Source: Osmia lignaria lignaria
Lineage: Eukaryota > Arthropoda > Insecta > Hymenoptera > Megachilidae
DNA: 64,000 nt
Reading direction: 5' to 3'
NCBI RefSeq assembly: GCF_051020975.1
Contig: NW_027478159.1
Span: 3,736,501 to 3,800,500 of the forward strand
Part shown: positions 1 to 10,282 of the stretch, piece by piece
Layout: each line of letters begins with the position of its first letter
Numbering within the stretch: position 1 is the first letter of the stretch
Program-made: the position numbers and the translations under genes
The notes under the pieces: model-generated
Databases searched by the model: none
What the model was told of the DNA's origin: nothing
Seen by the model: the letters and a program-made list of their open reading frames with translations, nothing else

Positions 1-1266
1 ATATCAAGATATTTAAAAGTTCCGAAGCCGCACCAACATAATAGAGATACAGAAACACCGTGGCCCCTTTCTTTGAGATAACTCTGCACTATTGCGAGCT
101 GCAAATGCCACTTCCAGCTTAGCTGTGCAGAAGAAGAACAACAAGAAGAAGAAATATCTCGAAATATGTCCGTCAGGCCCCTTCCCTTGAGATAAATCTG
201 CAAATATCTCGGAAACGAAGCGAGCTATGGCAAAATGTTAAGAGACCTGTTTTTTAGAGAATTACGTTTCCTACTTTTTAAGTTCTATGATATTTTTTGA
301 TCAGAAGCGTAGTTTTCGAGATATATCGAGATATTTAAAGGTTCCGAAGCCGCACCAACATAATAGAGATACAGAAACACGGTGGCCCCTTTCTTTGAGA
401 TAACTCTGCACTATTGCGACCTGCAAATGCCACTTCCAGCTTAGCTGTGCAGAAGAAGAACAACAAGAAGAAGAAATATCTCGAAATATGTCCGTCAGGC
501 CCCTTCCCTTGAGATAAATCTGCAAATATCTCGGAAACGAAGCGAGCTATGGCAAAATGTTAAGAGACCTTTTTTGTAGAGAATTACGTTTCCTACCTTT
601 TATGTTCTATGATATTTTTTGATCAGATGCGTAGTTCTCGAGATATATCAAGATATTTAAAAGTTCCGAAGCCGCACCAACATAATAGAGATACAGAAAC
701 ACCGTGGCCCCTTTCTTTGAGATAACTCTGCACTATTGCGAGCTGCAAATGCCACTTCCAGCTTAGCTGTGCAGAAGAAGAACAACAAGAAGAAGAAATA
801 TCTCGAAATATGTCCGTCAGGCCCCTTCCCTTGAGATAAATCTGCAAATATCTCGGAAACGAAGCGAGCTATGGCAAAATGTTAAGAGACCTTTTTTGTA
901 GAGAATTACGTTTCCTACTTTTTAAGTTCTATGATATTTTTTGATCAGAAGCGTAGTTTTCGAGATATATCGAGATATTTAAAGGTTCCGAAGCCGCACC
1001 AACATAATAGAGATACAGAAACACCGTGGCCCCTTTCTTTGAGATAACTCTGCACTATTGCGACCTGCAAATGCCACTTCCAGCTTAGCTGTGCAGAAGA
1101 AGAACAACAAGAAGAAGAAATATCTCGAAATATGTCCGTCAGGCCCCTTCCCTTGAGATAAATCTGCAAATATCTCGGAAACGAAGCGAGCTATGGCAAA
1201 ATGTTAAGAGACCTTTTTTGTAGAGAATTATGTTTCCTACAATTTATGTTCTATGATATTTTTTGA
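1..1266. repeat. Dimer (644-bp) repeat at the left edge
   Basis: Monomers alternate here between two kinds. The partial copy at 1-300 matches 623-944, and 301-622 matches 945-1266. The 301 and 945 copies share AAAGGTTCCG, GCGACCTGC and a preceding spacer reading CTACTTTTTAAGTTC. They diverge in their last 60 bases: 301 ends with ATTACGTTTCCTACC and 945 with ATTATGTTTCCTACAA. The same marker set reappears near 53.7 kb. Confidence 0.8.
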
Positions 1267-2876
1267 TCAGAAGCGTAGTTTTCGAGATATATCGAGATAT
1301 TTAAAAGTTCCGAAGCCGCACCAACATAATAGAGATACAGAAACACCGTGGCCCCTTTCTTTGAGATAACTCTGCACTATTGCGACCTGCAAATGCCACT
1401 TCCAGCTTAGCTGTGCAGAAGAAGAACAACAAGAAGAAGAAATATCTCGAAATATGTCCGTCAGGCACCTTCCCTTGAGATAAATCTGCAAATATCTCGG
1501 AAACGAAGCGAGCTATGGCAAAATGTTAAGAGACCTTTTTTGTAGAGAATTAAGTTTCCTACTTTTTATGTTGTATGATATTTTTTGATCAGATGCGTAG
1601 TTCTCGAGATATATCAAGATATTTAAAAGTTCCGAAGCCGCACCAACATAATAGAGATACAGAAACACCGTGGCCCCTTTCTTTGAGATAACTCTGCACT
1701 ATTGCGAGCTGCAAATGCCACTTCCAGCTTAGCTGTGTAGAAGAAGAACAAGAAGAAGAAGAAATATCTCGAAATATGTCCGTCAGGCCCCTTCCCTTGA
1801 GATAAATCTGCAAATATCTCGGAAACGAAGCGAGCTATGGCAAAATGTTAAGAGACCTTTTTTGTAGAGAATTAAGTTTCCTACTTTTTATGTTGTATGA
1901 TATTTTTTGATCAGATGCGTAGTTCTCGAGATATATCATAATATTTAAAAGTTCCGAAGCCGCACCAACATAATAGAGATACAGAAACACCGTGGCCCCT
2001 TTCTTTGAGATAACTCTGCACTATTGCGAGCTGCAAATGCCACTTCCAGCTTAGCTGTGCAGAAGAAGAACAACAAGAAGAAGAAATATCTCGAAATATG
2101 TCCGTCAGGCCCCTTCCCTTGAGATAAATCTGCAAATATCTCGGAAACGAAGCGAGCTATGGCAAAATGTTAAGAGACCTTTTTTGTAGAGAATTGTGTT
2201 TCCTACAATTTATGTTTTATCATATTTTTTGATCAGAAGCGTAGTTTTCGAGATATATCGTGATATTTAAAAGTTCCGAAGCCGCACCAACATAATAGAG
2301 ATACAGAAACACCGTGGCCCCTTTCTTTGAGTTCACTCTGCACTAGTGCGAGCCGCAAATGCCACTTCCAGCTTAGCTGTGCAGAAGAAGAACAAGAAGA
2401 AGAAGAAATATCTCGAAATATGTCCGTCAGGCCCCTTCCCTTGAGATAAATCTGCAAATATCTCGGAAACGAAGCGAGCTATGGCAAAATGTTAAGAGAC
2501 CTTTTTTATAGAGAATTAAGTTTCCTACTTTCCATGTTCTATGATATTTTTTGATCAGATGCGTAGTTCTCGAGATATATCAAGATATTTAAAAGTTCCG
2601 AAGCCGCACCAACATAATAGAGATACAGAAACACCGTGGCCCCTTTCTTTGAGATAACTCTGCACTATTGCGAGCTGCAAATGCCACTTCCAGCTTAGCT
2701 GTGCAGAAGAAGAACAACAAGAAGAAGAAATATCTCGAAATATGTCCGTCAGGCCCCTTCCCTTGAGATAAATCTGCAAATATCTCGGAAACGAAGCGAG
2801 CTATGGCAAAATGTTAAGAGACCTTTTTTGTAGAGAATTAAGTTTCCTACCTTTTATGTTCTATGATATTTTTTGA
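1267..2876. repeat. Mixed monomers between dimer and 6-mer blocks
   Basis: Five monomers start at 1267, 1589, 1911, 2233 and 2555. They carry markers also found to the right: the 2233 copy has TTTGAGTTCACTCTGC and CATATTTTTTGATC before it, as in the 7063 copy. The 1589 and 2233 copies read AACAAGAAGAAGAAG instead of AACAACAAGAAGAAG, a single substitution in the AAG tract. I see no clear higher-order period within these five alone. Confidence 0.75.
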
Positions 2877-4808
2877 TCAGATGCGTAGTTCTCGAGATAT
2901 ATCAAGATATTTAAAAGTTCCGAAGCCGCACCAACATAATAGAGATACAGAAACACCGTGGCCCCTTTCTTTGAGATAACTCTGCACTATTGCGAGCTGC
3001 AAATGCCACTTCCAGCTTAGCTGTGCAGAAGAAGAACAACAAGGAGAAGAAATATCTCGAAATATGTCCGTCAGGCCCCTTCCCTTGAGATAAATCTGCA
3101 AATATCTCGGAAACGAAGCGAGCTATGGCAAAATATTAAGAGACCTTTTTTGTAGAGAATTAAGTTTCCTACTTTTTATGTTCTATGATATTTTTTGATC
3201 AGATGCGTAGTTCTCGAGATATATCAAGATATTTAAAAGTTCCGAAGCCCCACCAACATAATAGAGATACAGAAACACCGCGGCCCCTTTCTTTGAGATA
3301 ACTCTGCACTATTGCGAGCTGTAAATGCCACTTCCAGCTTAGCTGTGCAGAAGAAGAACAACAAGAAGAAGAAATATCTCGAAATATGTCCGTCAGGCCC
3401 CTTTCCTTGAGATAAATCTGCAAATATCTCGGAAACGAAACAAGCTATGGCAAAATGTTAAGAGACGTTTTTTGTAGAGAATTATGTTTCCTACAATTTA
3501 TGTTCTATGATATTTTTTGATCAGAAGCGTAGTTTTCGAGATATATCGTGATATTTAAAAGTTCCGAAGCCGCACCAACATAATACAGATACAGAAACAC
3601 CGTGGCCCCTTTCTTTGTGATAACTCTGCACTAGTGCGAGCCGCAAATGCCACTTCCAGCTTAGCTGTGCAGAAGAAGAACAACAAGAAGAAGAAATATC
3701 TCGAAATATGTCCGTCAGGCCCCTTCCCTTGAGATAAATCTGCAAATATCTCGGAAACGAAGCGCGCTATGGCAAAATGTTAAGAGACCTTTTTTGTAGA
3801 GAATTAAGTTTCCTACTTTCTATGTTCTATGATATTTTTTGATCAGATGCGTAGTTCTCGAGATATATCAAGATATTTAAAAGTTCCGAAGCCGCACCAA
3901 CATAATAGAGATACAGAAACACCGTGGCCCCTTTCTTTGAGATAACTCTGCACTATTGCGAGCTGCAAATGCCACTTCCAGCTTAGCTGTGCAGAAGAAG
4001 AACAACAAGAAGAAGAAATATCTCGAAATATGTCCGTCAGGCCCCTTCCCTTGAGATAAATCTGCAAATATCTCGGAAACGAAGCGAGCTATGGCAAAAT
4101 GTTAAGAGACCTTTTTTGTAGAGAATTAAGTTTCCTACTTTCTATGTTGTATGATATTTTTTGATCAGATGCGTAGTTCTCGAGATATATCAAGATATTT
4201 AAAAGTTCCGAAGCCGCACCAACATAATAGAGATACAGAAACACCGTGGCCCCTTTCTTTGAGATAATTCTGCACTATTGCGAGCTGCAAATGCCACTTC
4301 CAGCTTAGCTGTGCAGAAGAAGAACAACAAGAAGAAGAAATATCTCGAAATATGTCCGTCAGGCCCCTTCCCTTGAGATAAATCTGCAAATATCTCGGAA
4401 ACGAAGCGAGCTATGGCAAAATGTTAAGAGACCTTTTTTGTAGAGAATTAAGTTTCCTACTTTCTATGTTCTATGATATTTTTTGATCAGATGCGTAGTT
4501 CTCGAGATATATCAAGATATTTAAAAGTTCCGAAGCCGCACCAACATAATAGAGATACAGAAACACCGTGGCCCCTTTCTTTGAGTTCACTCTGCACTAG
4601 TGCGAGCCGCAAATGCCACTTCCAGCTTAGCTGTGCAGAAGAAGAACAACAAGAAGAAGAAATATCTCGAAATATGTCCGTCAGGCCCCTTCCCTTGAGA
4701 TATATCTGCAAATATCTCGGAAACGAAGCGAGCTATGGCAAAATGTTAAGAGACCTTTTTTGTAGAGAATTAAGTTTCCTACTTTCTATGTTGTATGATA
4801 TTTTTTGA
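2877..4808. repeat. 6-monomer higher-order unit, copy 1
   Basis: The first five monomers, at 2877, 3199, 3521, 3843 and 4165, have counterparts exactly 1932 bp (six monomers) to the right. Shared markers are AACAAGGAGAAG (2877 and 4809), CCCCTTTCCTTGAG with GAAACAAGC (3199 and 5131), TTTGTGATAAC (3521 and 5453), and GAGATAATTCTGC (4165 and 6097). The sixth monomer, 4487, is a mosaic: its start is type A, but its centre TTTGAGTTCACTCTGCACTA is that of the 2233 and 7063 copies. Confidence 0.85.
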
Positions 4809-6418
4809 TCCGATGCGTAGTTCTCGAGATATATCAAGATATTTAAAAGTTCCGAAGCCGCACCAACATAATAGAGATACAGAAACACCGTGGCCCCTTT
4901 CTTTGAGATAACTCTGCACTATTGCGAGCTGCAAATGCCACTTCCAGCTTAGCTGTGCAGAAGAAGAACAACAAGGAGAAGAAATATCTCGAAATATGTC
5001 CGTCAGGCCCCTTCCCTTGAGATAAATCTGCAAATATCTCGGAAACGAAGCGAGCTATGGCAAAATATTAAGAGACCTTTTTTGTAGAGAATTAAGTTTC
5101 CTACTTTTTATGTTCTCTGATATTTTTTGATCAGATGCGTAGTTCTCGAGATATATCAAGATATTTAAAAGTTCCGAAGCCGCACCAACATAATAGAGAT
5201 ACAGAAACACCGTGGCCCCTTTCTTTGAGATAACTCTGCACTATTGCGAGCTGTAAATGCCACTTCCAGCTTAGCTGTGCAGAAGAAGAACAACAAGAAG
5301 AAGAAATATCTCGAAATATGTCCGTCAGGCCCCTTTCCTTGAGATAAATCTGCAAATATCTCGGAAACGAAACAAGCTATGGCAAAATCTTAAGAGACGT
5401 TTTTTGTAGAGAATTATGTTTCCTACAATTTATGTTCTATGATATTTTTTGATCAGAAGCGTAGTTTTCGAGATATATCGTGATATTTAAAAGTTCCGAA
5501 GCCGCACCAACATAATAGAGATACAGAAACACCGTGGCCCCTTTCTTTGTGATAACTCTGCACTAGTGCGAGCCGCAAATGCCACTTCCAGCTTAGCTGT
5601 GCAGAAGAAGAACAACAAGAAGAAGAAATATCTCGAAATATGTCCGTCAGGCCCCTTCCCTTGAGATAAATCTGCAAATATCTCGGAAACGAAGCGAGCT
5701 ATGGCAAAATGTTAAGAGACCTTTTTTGTAGAGAATTAAGTTTCCTACTTTCTATGTTGTATGATATTTTTTGATCAGATGCGTAGTTCTCGAGATATAT
5801 CAAGATATTTAAAAGTTCCGAAGCCGCACCAACATAATAGAGATACAGAAACACCGTGGCCCCTTTCTTTGAGATAACTCTGCACTATTGCGAGCTGCAA
5901 ATGCCACTTCCAGCTTAGCTGTGCAGAAGAAGAACAACAAGAAGAAGAAATATCTCGAAATATGTCCGTCAGGCCCCTTCCCTTGAGATAAATCTGCAAA
6001 TATCTCGGAAACGAAGCGAGCTATGGCAAAATGTTAAGAGACCTTTTTTGTAGAGAATTAAGTTTCCTACTTTCTATGTTCTATGATATTTTTTGATCAG
6101 ATGCGTAGTTCTCGAGATATATCAAGATATTTAAAAGTTCCGAAGCCGCACCAACATAATAGAGATACAGAAACACCGTGGCCCCTTTCTTTGAGATAAT
6201 TCTGCACTATTGCGAGCTGCAAATGCCACTTCCAGCTTAGCTGTGCAGAAGAAGAACAACAAGAAGAAGAAATATCTCGAAATATGTCCGTCAGGCCCCT
6301 TCCCTTGAGATAAATCTGCAAATATCTCGGAAACGAAGCGAGCTATGGCAAAATGTTAAGAGACCTTTTTTGTAGAGAATTAAGTTTCCTACTTTCTATG
6401 TTCTATGATATTTTTTGA
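4809..6418. repeat. 6-monomer higher-order unit, copy 2 (five monomers)
   Basis: This block repeats 2877-4486 in the same order. From 5131 it is also the first part of the 8-monomer unit, so the longer period appears to have been built on the shorter one. The 5131 copy reads AAAATCTTAAGAGACG, whereas its 3199 counterpart reads AAAATGTTAAGAGACG. The later 8-mer copies share the 5131 form. Confidence 0.85.
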
Positions 6419-7706
6419 TCAGATGCGTAGTTCTCGAGATATATCAAGATATTTAAAAGTTCCGAAGCCGCACCAACATAATAGAGATACAGAAACACCG
6501 TGGCCCCTTTCTTTGAGATAACTCTGCACTATTGCGAGCTGCAAATGCCACTTCCAGCTTAGCTGTGCAGAAGAAGAACAACAAGAAGAAGAAATATCTC
6601 GAAATATGTCCGTCAGGCCCCTTCCCTTGAGATATATCTGCAAATATCTCGGAAACGAAGCGAGCTATGGCAAAATGTTAAGAGACCTTTTTTGTAGAGA
6701 ATTATGTCTCCTACAAGTTATGTTCTATGATATTTTTTGATCAGATGCGTAGTTCTCGAGATATATCAAGATATTTAAAAGTTCCGAAGCCGCACCAACA
6801 TAATAGAGATACAGAAACAGCGTGGCCCCTTTCTTTGAGATAACTCTGCACTATTGCGAGCTGCAAATGCCACTTCCAGCTTAGCTGTGCAGAAGAAGAA
6901 CAACAAGAAGAAGAAATATCTCGAAATATGTCCGTCAGGCCCCTTCCCTTGAGATAAATCTGCAAATATCTCGGAAACGAAGCGAGCTATGGCAAAATGT
7001 TAAGAGACGTTTTTTGTAGAGAATTGTGTTTCCTACAATTCATGTTCTATCATATTTTTTGATCAGAAGCGTAGTTTTCGAGATATATCGTGATATTTAA
7101 AAGTTCCGAAGCCGCACCAACATAATAGAGATACAGAAACACCGTGGCCCCTTTCTTTGAGTTCACTCTGCACTAGTGCGAGCCGCAAATGCCACTTCCA
7201 GCTTAGCTGTGCAGAAGAAGAACAACAAGAAGAAGAAATATCTCGAAATATGTCCGTCAGGCCCCTTCCCTTGAGATAAATCTGCAAATATCTCGGAAAC
7301 GAAGCGAGCTATGGCAAAATGTTAAGAGACCTTTTTTGTAGAGAATTAAGTTTCCTACTTTCTATGTTCTATGATATTTTTTGATCAGATGCGTAGTTCT
7401 CGAGATATATCAAGATATTTAAAAGTTCCGAAGCCGCACCAACATAATAGAGATACAGAAACACCGTGGCCCCTTTCTTTGAGATAACTCTGCACTATTG
7501 CGAGCTGCAAATGCCACTTCCAGCTTAGCTGTGCAGAAGAAGAACAACAAGAAGAAGAAATATCTCGAAATATGTCCGTCAGGCCCCTTCCCTTGAGATA
7601 AATCTGCAAATATCTCGGAAACGAAGCGAGCTATGGCAAAATGTTAAGAGACCTTTTTTGTAGAGAATTAAGTTTCCTACTTTCTATGTTCTATGATATT
7701 TTTTGA
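5131..7706. repeat. 8-monomer higher-order unit (2576 bp), copy 1 of 3
   Basis: Eight distinguishable monomers start at 5131, 5453, 5775, 6097, 6419, 6741, 7063 and 7385. Their markers in order are GAAACAAGC, TTTGTGATAAC, none, GATAATTCTGC, GAGATATATCTGC with CTACAAGTTATG, AACAGCGTGGCC, GAGTTCACTCTGC, and none. The same order returns at 7707 and 10283. This copy has GAAGCCGCACC and GAGCTGTAAATG in its first monomer, where copies 2 and 3 have GAAGCCACACC and GAGCTGCAAATG. Confidence 0.92.
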
Positions 7707-9960
7707 TCAGATGCGTAGTTCTCGAGATATATCAAGATATTTAAAAGTTCCGAAGCCACACCAACATAATAGAGATACAGAAACACCGTGGCCCCTTTCT
7801 TTGAGATAACTCTGCACTATTGCGAGCTGCAAATGCCACTTCCAGCTTAGCTGTGCAGAAGAAGAACAACAAGAAGAAGAAATATCTCGAAATATGTCCG
7901 TCAGGCCCCTTTCCTTGAGATAAATCTGCAAATATCTCGGAAACGAAACAAGCTATGGCAAAATCTTAAGAGACGTTTTTTGTAGAGAATTATGTTTCCT
8001 ACAATTTATGTTCTATGATATTTTTTGATCAGAAGCGTAGTTTTCGAGATATATCGTGATATTTAAAAGTTCCGAAGCCGCACCAACATAATAGAGATAC
8101 AGAAACACCGTGGCCCCTTTCTTTGTGATAACTCTGCACTAGTGCGAGCCGCAAATGCCACTTCCAGCTTAGCTGTGCAGAAGAAGAACAACAAGAAGAA
8201 GAAATATCTCGAAATATGTCCGTCAGGCCCCTTCCCTTGAGATAAATCTGCAAATATCTCGGAAACGAAGCGAGCTATGGCAAAATGTTAAGAGACCTTT
8301 TTTGTAGAGAATTAAGTTTCCTACTTTCTATGTTGTATGATATTTTTTGATCAGATGCGTAGTTCTCGAGATATATCAAGATATTTAAAAGTTCCGAAGC
8401 CGCACCAACATAATAGAGATACAGAAACACCGTGGCCCCTTTCTTTGAGATAACTCTGCACTATTGCGAGCTGCAAATGCCACTTCCAGCTTAGCTGTGC
8501 AGAAGAAGAACAACAAGAAGAAGAAATATCTCGAAATATGTCCGTCAGGCCCCTTCCCTTGAGATAAATCTGCAAATATCTCGGAAACGAAGCGAGCTAT
8601 GGCAAAATGTTAAGAGACCTTTTTTGTAGAGAATTAAGTTTCCTACTTTCTATGTTCTATGATATTTTTTGATCAGATGCGTAGTTCTCGAGATATATCA
8701 AGATATTTAAAAGTTCCGAAGCCGCACCAACATAATAGAGATACAGAAACACCGTGGCCCCTTTCTTTGAGATAATTCTGCACTATTGCGAGCTGCAAAT
8801 GCCACTTCCAGCTTAGCTGTGCAGAAGAAGAACAACAAGAAGAAGAAATATCTCGAAATATGTCCGTCAGGCCCCTTCCCTTGAGATAAATCTGCAAATA
8901 TCTCGGAAACGAAGCGAGCTATGGCAAAATGTTAAGAGACCTTTTTTGTAGAGAATTAAGTTTCCTACTTTCTATGTTCTATGATATTTTTTGATCAGAT
9001 GCGTAGTTCTCGAGATATATCAAGATATTTAAAAGTTCCGAAGCCGCACCAACATAATAGAGATACAGAAACACCGTGGCCCCTTTCTTTGAGATAACTC
9101 TGCACTATTGCGAGCTGCAAATGCCACTTCCAGCTTAGCTGTGCAGAAGAAGAACAACAAGAAGTAGAAATATCTCGAAATATGTCCGTCAGGCCCCTTC
9201 CCTTGAGATATATCTGCAAATATCTCGGAAACGAAGCGAGCTATGGCAAAATGTTAAGAGACCTTTTTTGTAGAGAATTATGTCTCCTACAAGTTATGTT
9301 CTATGATATTTTTTGATCAGATGCGTAGTTCTCGAGATATATCAAGATATTTAAAAGTTCCGAAGCCGCACCAACATAATAGAGATACAGAAACAGCGTG
9401 GCCCCTTTCTTTGAGATAACTCTGCACTATTGCGAGCTGCAAATGCCACTTCCAGCTTAGCTGTGCAGAAGAAGAACAACAAGAAGAAGAAATATCTCGA
9501 AATATGTCCGTCAGGCCCCTTCCCTTGAGATAAATCTGCAAATATCTCGGAAACGAAGCGAGCTATGGCAAAATGTTAAGAGACGTTTTTTGTAGAGAAT
9601 TGTGTTTCCTACAATTCATGTTCTATCATATTTTTTGATCAGAAGCGTAGTTTTCGAGATATATCGTGATATTTAAAAGTTCCGAAGCCGCACCAACATA
9701 ATAGAGATACAGAAACACCGTGGCCCCTTTCTTTGAGTTCACTCTGCACTAGTGCGAGCCGCAAATGCCACTTCCAGCTTAGCTGTGCAGAAGAAGAACA
9801 ACAAGAAGAAGAAATATCTCGAAATATGTCCGTCAGGCCCCTTCCCTTGAGATAAATCTGCAAATATCTCGGAAACGAAGCGAGCTATGGCAAAATGTTA
9901 AGAGACCTTTTTTGTAGAGAATTAAGTTTCCTACTTTCTATGTTCTATGATATTTTTTGA

Positions 9961-10185
9961 TCAGATGCGTAGTTCTCGAGATATATCAAGATATTTAAAA
10001 GTTCCGAAGCCGCACCAACATAATAGAGATACAGAAACACCGTGGCCCCTTTCTTTGAGATAACTCTGCACTATTGCGAGCTGCAAATGCCACTTCCAGC
10101 TTAGCTGTGCAGAAGAAGAACAACAAGAAGAAGAAATATCTCGAAATATGTCCGTCAGGCCCCTTCCCTTGAGATAAATCTGCAA
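9961..10185 (-). other. Recurrent 74-codon minus-strand open frame, probably not a gene
   Basis: One representative of a reading frame found in about 186 of 198 monomers. It runs from a TTG at 10183-10185 to a stop in the spacer side of the same monomer. There is no ATG: the codon series upstream meets TAG eight codons before TTG (the reverse of CTA in GAGCTATGG), so only a non-standard start is available. The predicted peptide is Ser/Cys-rich in the middle because the AAG tract is read as TCT/TGT codons; it has no signal or domain that I recognise. Since 322 leaves remainder 1 on division by 3, translation cannot continue in frame into the next monomer. It most likely persists because the monomers are homogenised. 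Confidence 0.3.
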
Positions 10186-10193
10186 ATATCTCG
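9978..10193. repeat. Inverted and direct ATATCTCG repeats within the monomer
   Basis: CGAGATAT at 9978-9985 is the exact reverse complement of ATATCTCG at 10136-10143 and at 10186-10193. The last two are direct repeats 50 bases apart, in the contexts GAAATATCTCGAAAT and CAAATATCTCGGAAA. The arms are short (8 bp) with long loops, so a stable stem is not certain, but the arrangement recurs in most monomers. Confidence 0.6.
10044..10184. repeat. Internal duplicated box inside the monomer
   Basis: Two 27-bp segments of the monomer, 10044-10070 and 10158-10184, match at 24 of 27 positions and lie 114 bases apart. Both run from GGCCCC through TTGAGATAA to TCTGCA. The pair recurs in essentially every copy of the array. 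It suggests that the 322-bp unit arose partly from duplication of a shorter ancestral sequence. Similarity beyond the 27 bases is weak. Confidence 0.75.
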
Positions 10194-10282
10194 GAAACGA
10201 AGCGAGCTATGGCAAAATGTTAAGAGACCTTTTTTGTAGAGAATTAAGTTTCCTACTTTCTATGTTCTATGATATTTTTTGA

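Larger units (their letters stand above)
7707..10282. repeat. 8-monomer higher-order unit, copy 2 of 3
   Basis: All eight markers recur in order at exactly +2576. Private changes are very few: the fifth monomer at 8995 has AACAAGAAGTAGAAAT where the other copies have AAGAAGAAG. Reading by eye I find only a handful of differences from the flanking copies, so the amplification is recent relative to monomer divergence. Confidence 0.93.
9961..10282. repeat. Representative 322-bp monomer (type A)
   Basis: This copy shows the layout of a typical monomer. It holds 127 G+C of 322. In order: the palindrome TCTCGAGA at 9974-9981 containing an XhoI site; an AT-rich stretch at 9981-10000; the box GGCCCCTTTCTTTGAGATAA from 10044; CTGCACTATTGCGAGCTGC; CCACTTCCAGCTTAGCTGTG; the AAG-rich tract at 10111-10136; ATATCTCG at 10136-10143; a second box GGCCCCTTCCCTTGAGATAA from 10158; a second ATATCTCG at 10186-10193; and a T-rich spacer ending in the TGATCA palindrome shared with the next copy. 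It is the type A form: GATGCG start, CTATTGCGAGCTGC centre, ATTAAG spacer. The start point is arbitrary because the array has no visible edge. Confidence 0.95.

Noticed and set aside
4473..4808. 111-codon plus-strand frame (also at 20856-21191 and 25986-26321)
   Set aside because: It results from loss of the TAA present in other monomers and crosses the usual monomer without any recognisable domain.
9981..10000. TATA-like promoter in ATATCAAGATATTTAAAAG
   Set aside because: AT-rich words of this kind are expected in a 39% GC satellite and no gene follows.
9961..10282. CENP-B box in the monomer
   Set aside because: I looked for the TTCG-N4-A-N2-CGGG pattern on both strands; CGGAAACGAAGCG and TTCCGAAGCCG contain parts but not the required spacing.
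10221..10282. Rho-independent terminator from the T-run TTTTTTG
   Set aside because: No GC-rich stem precedes the T-run, and the context is not bacterial.
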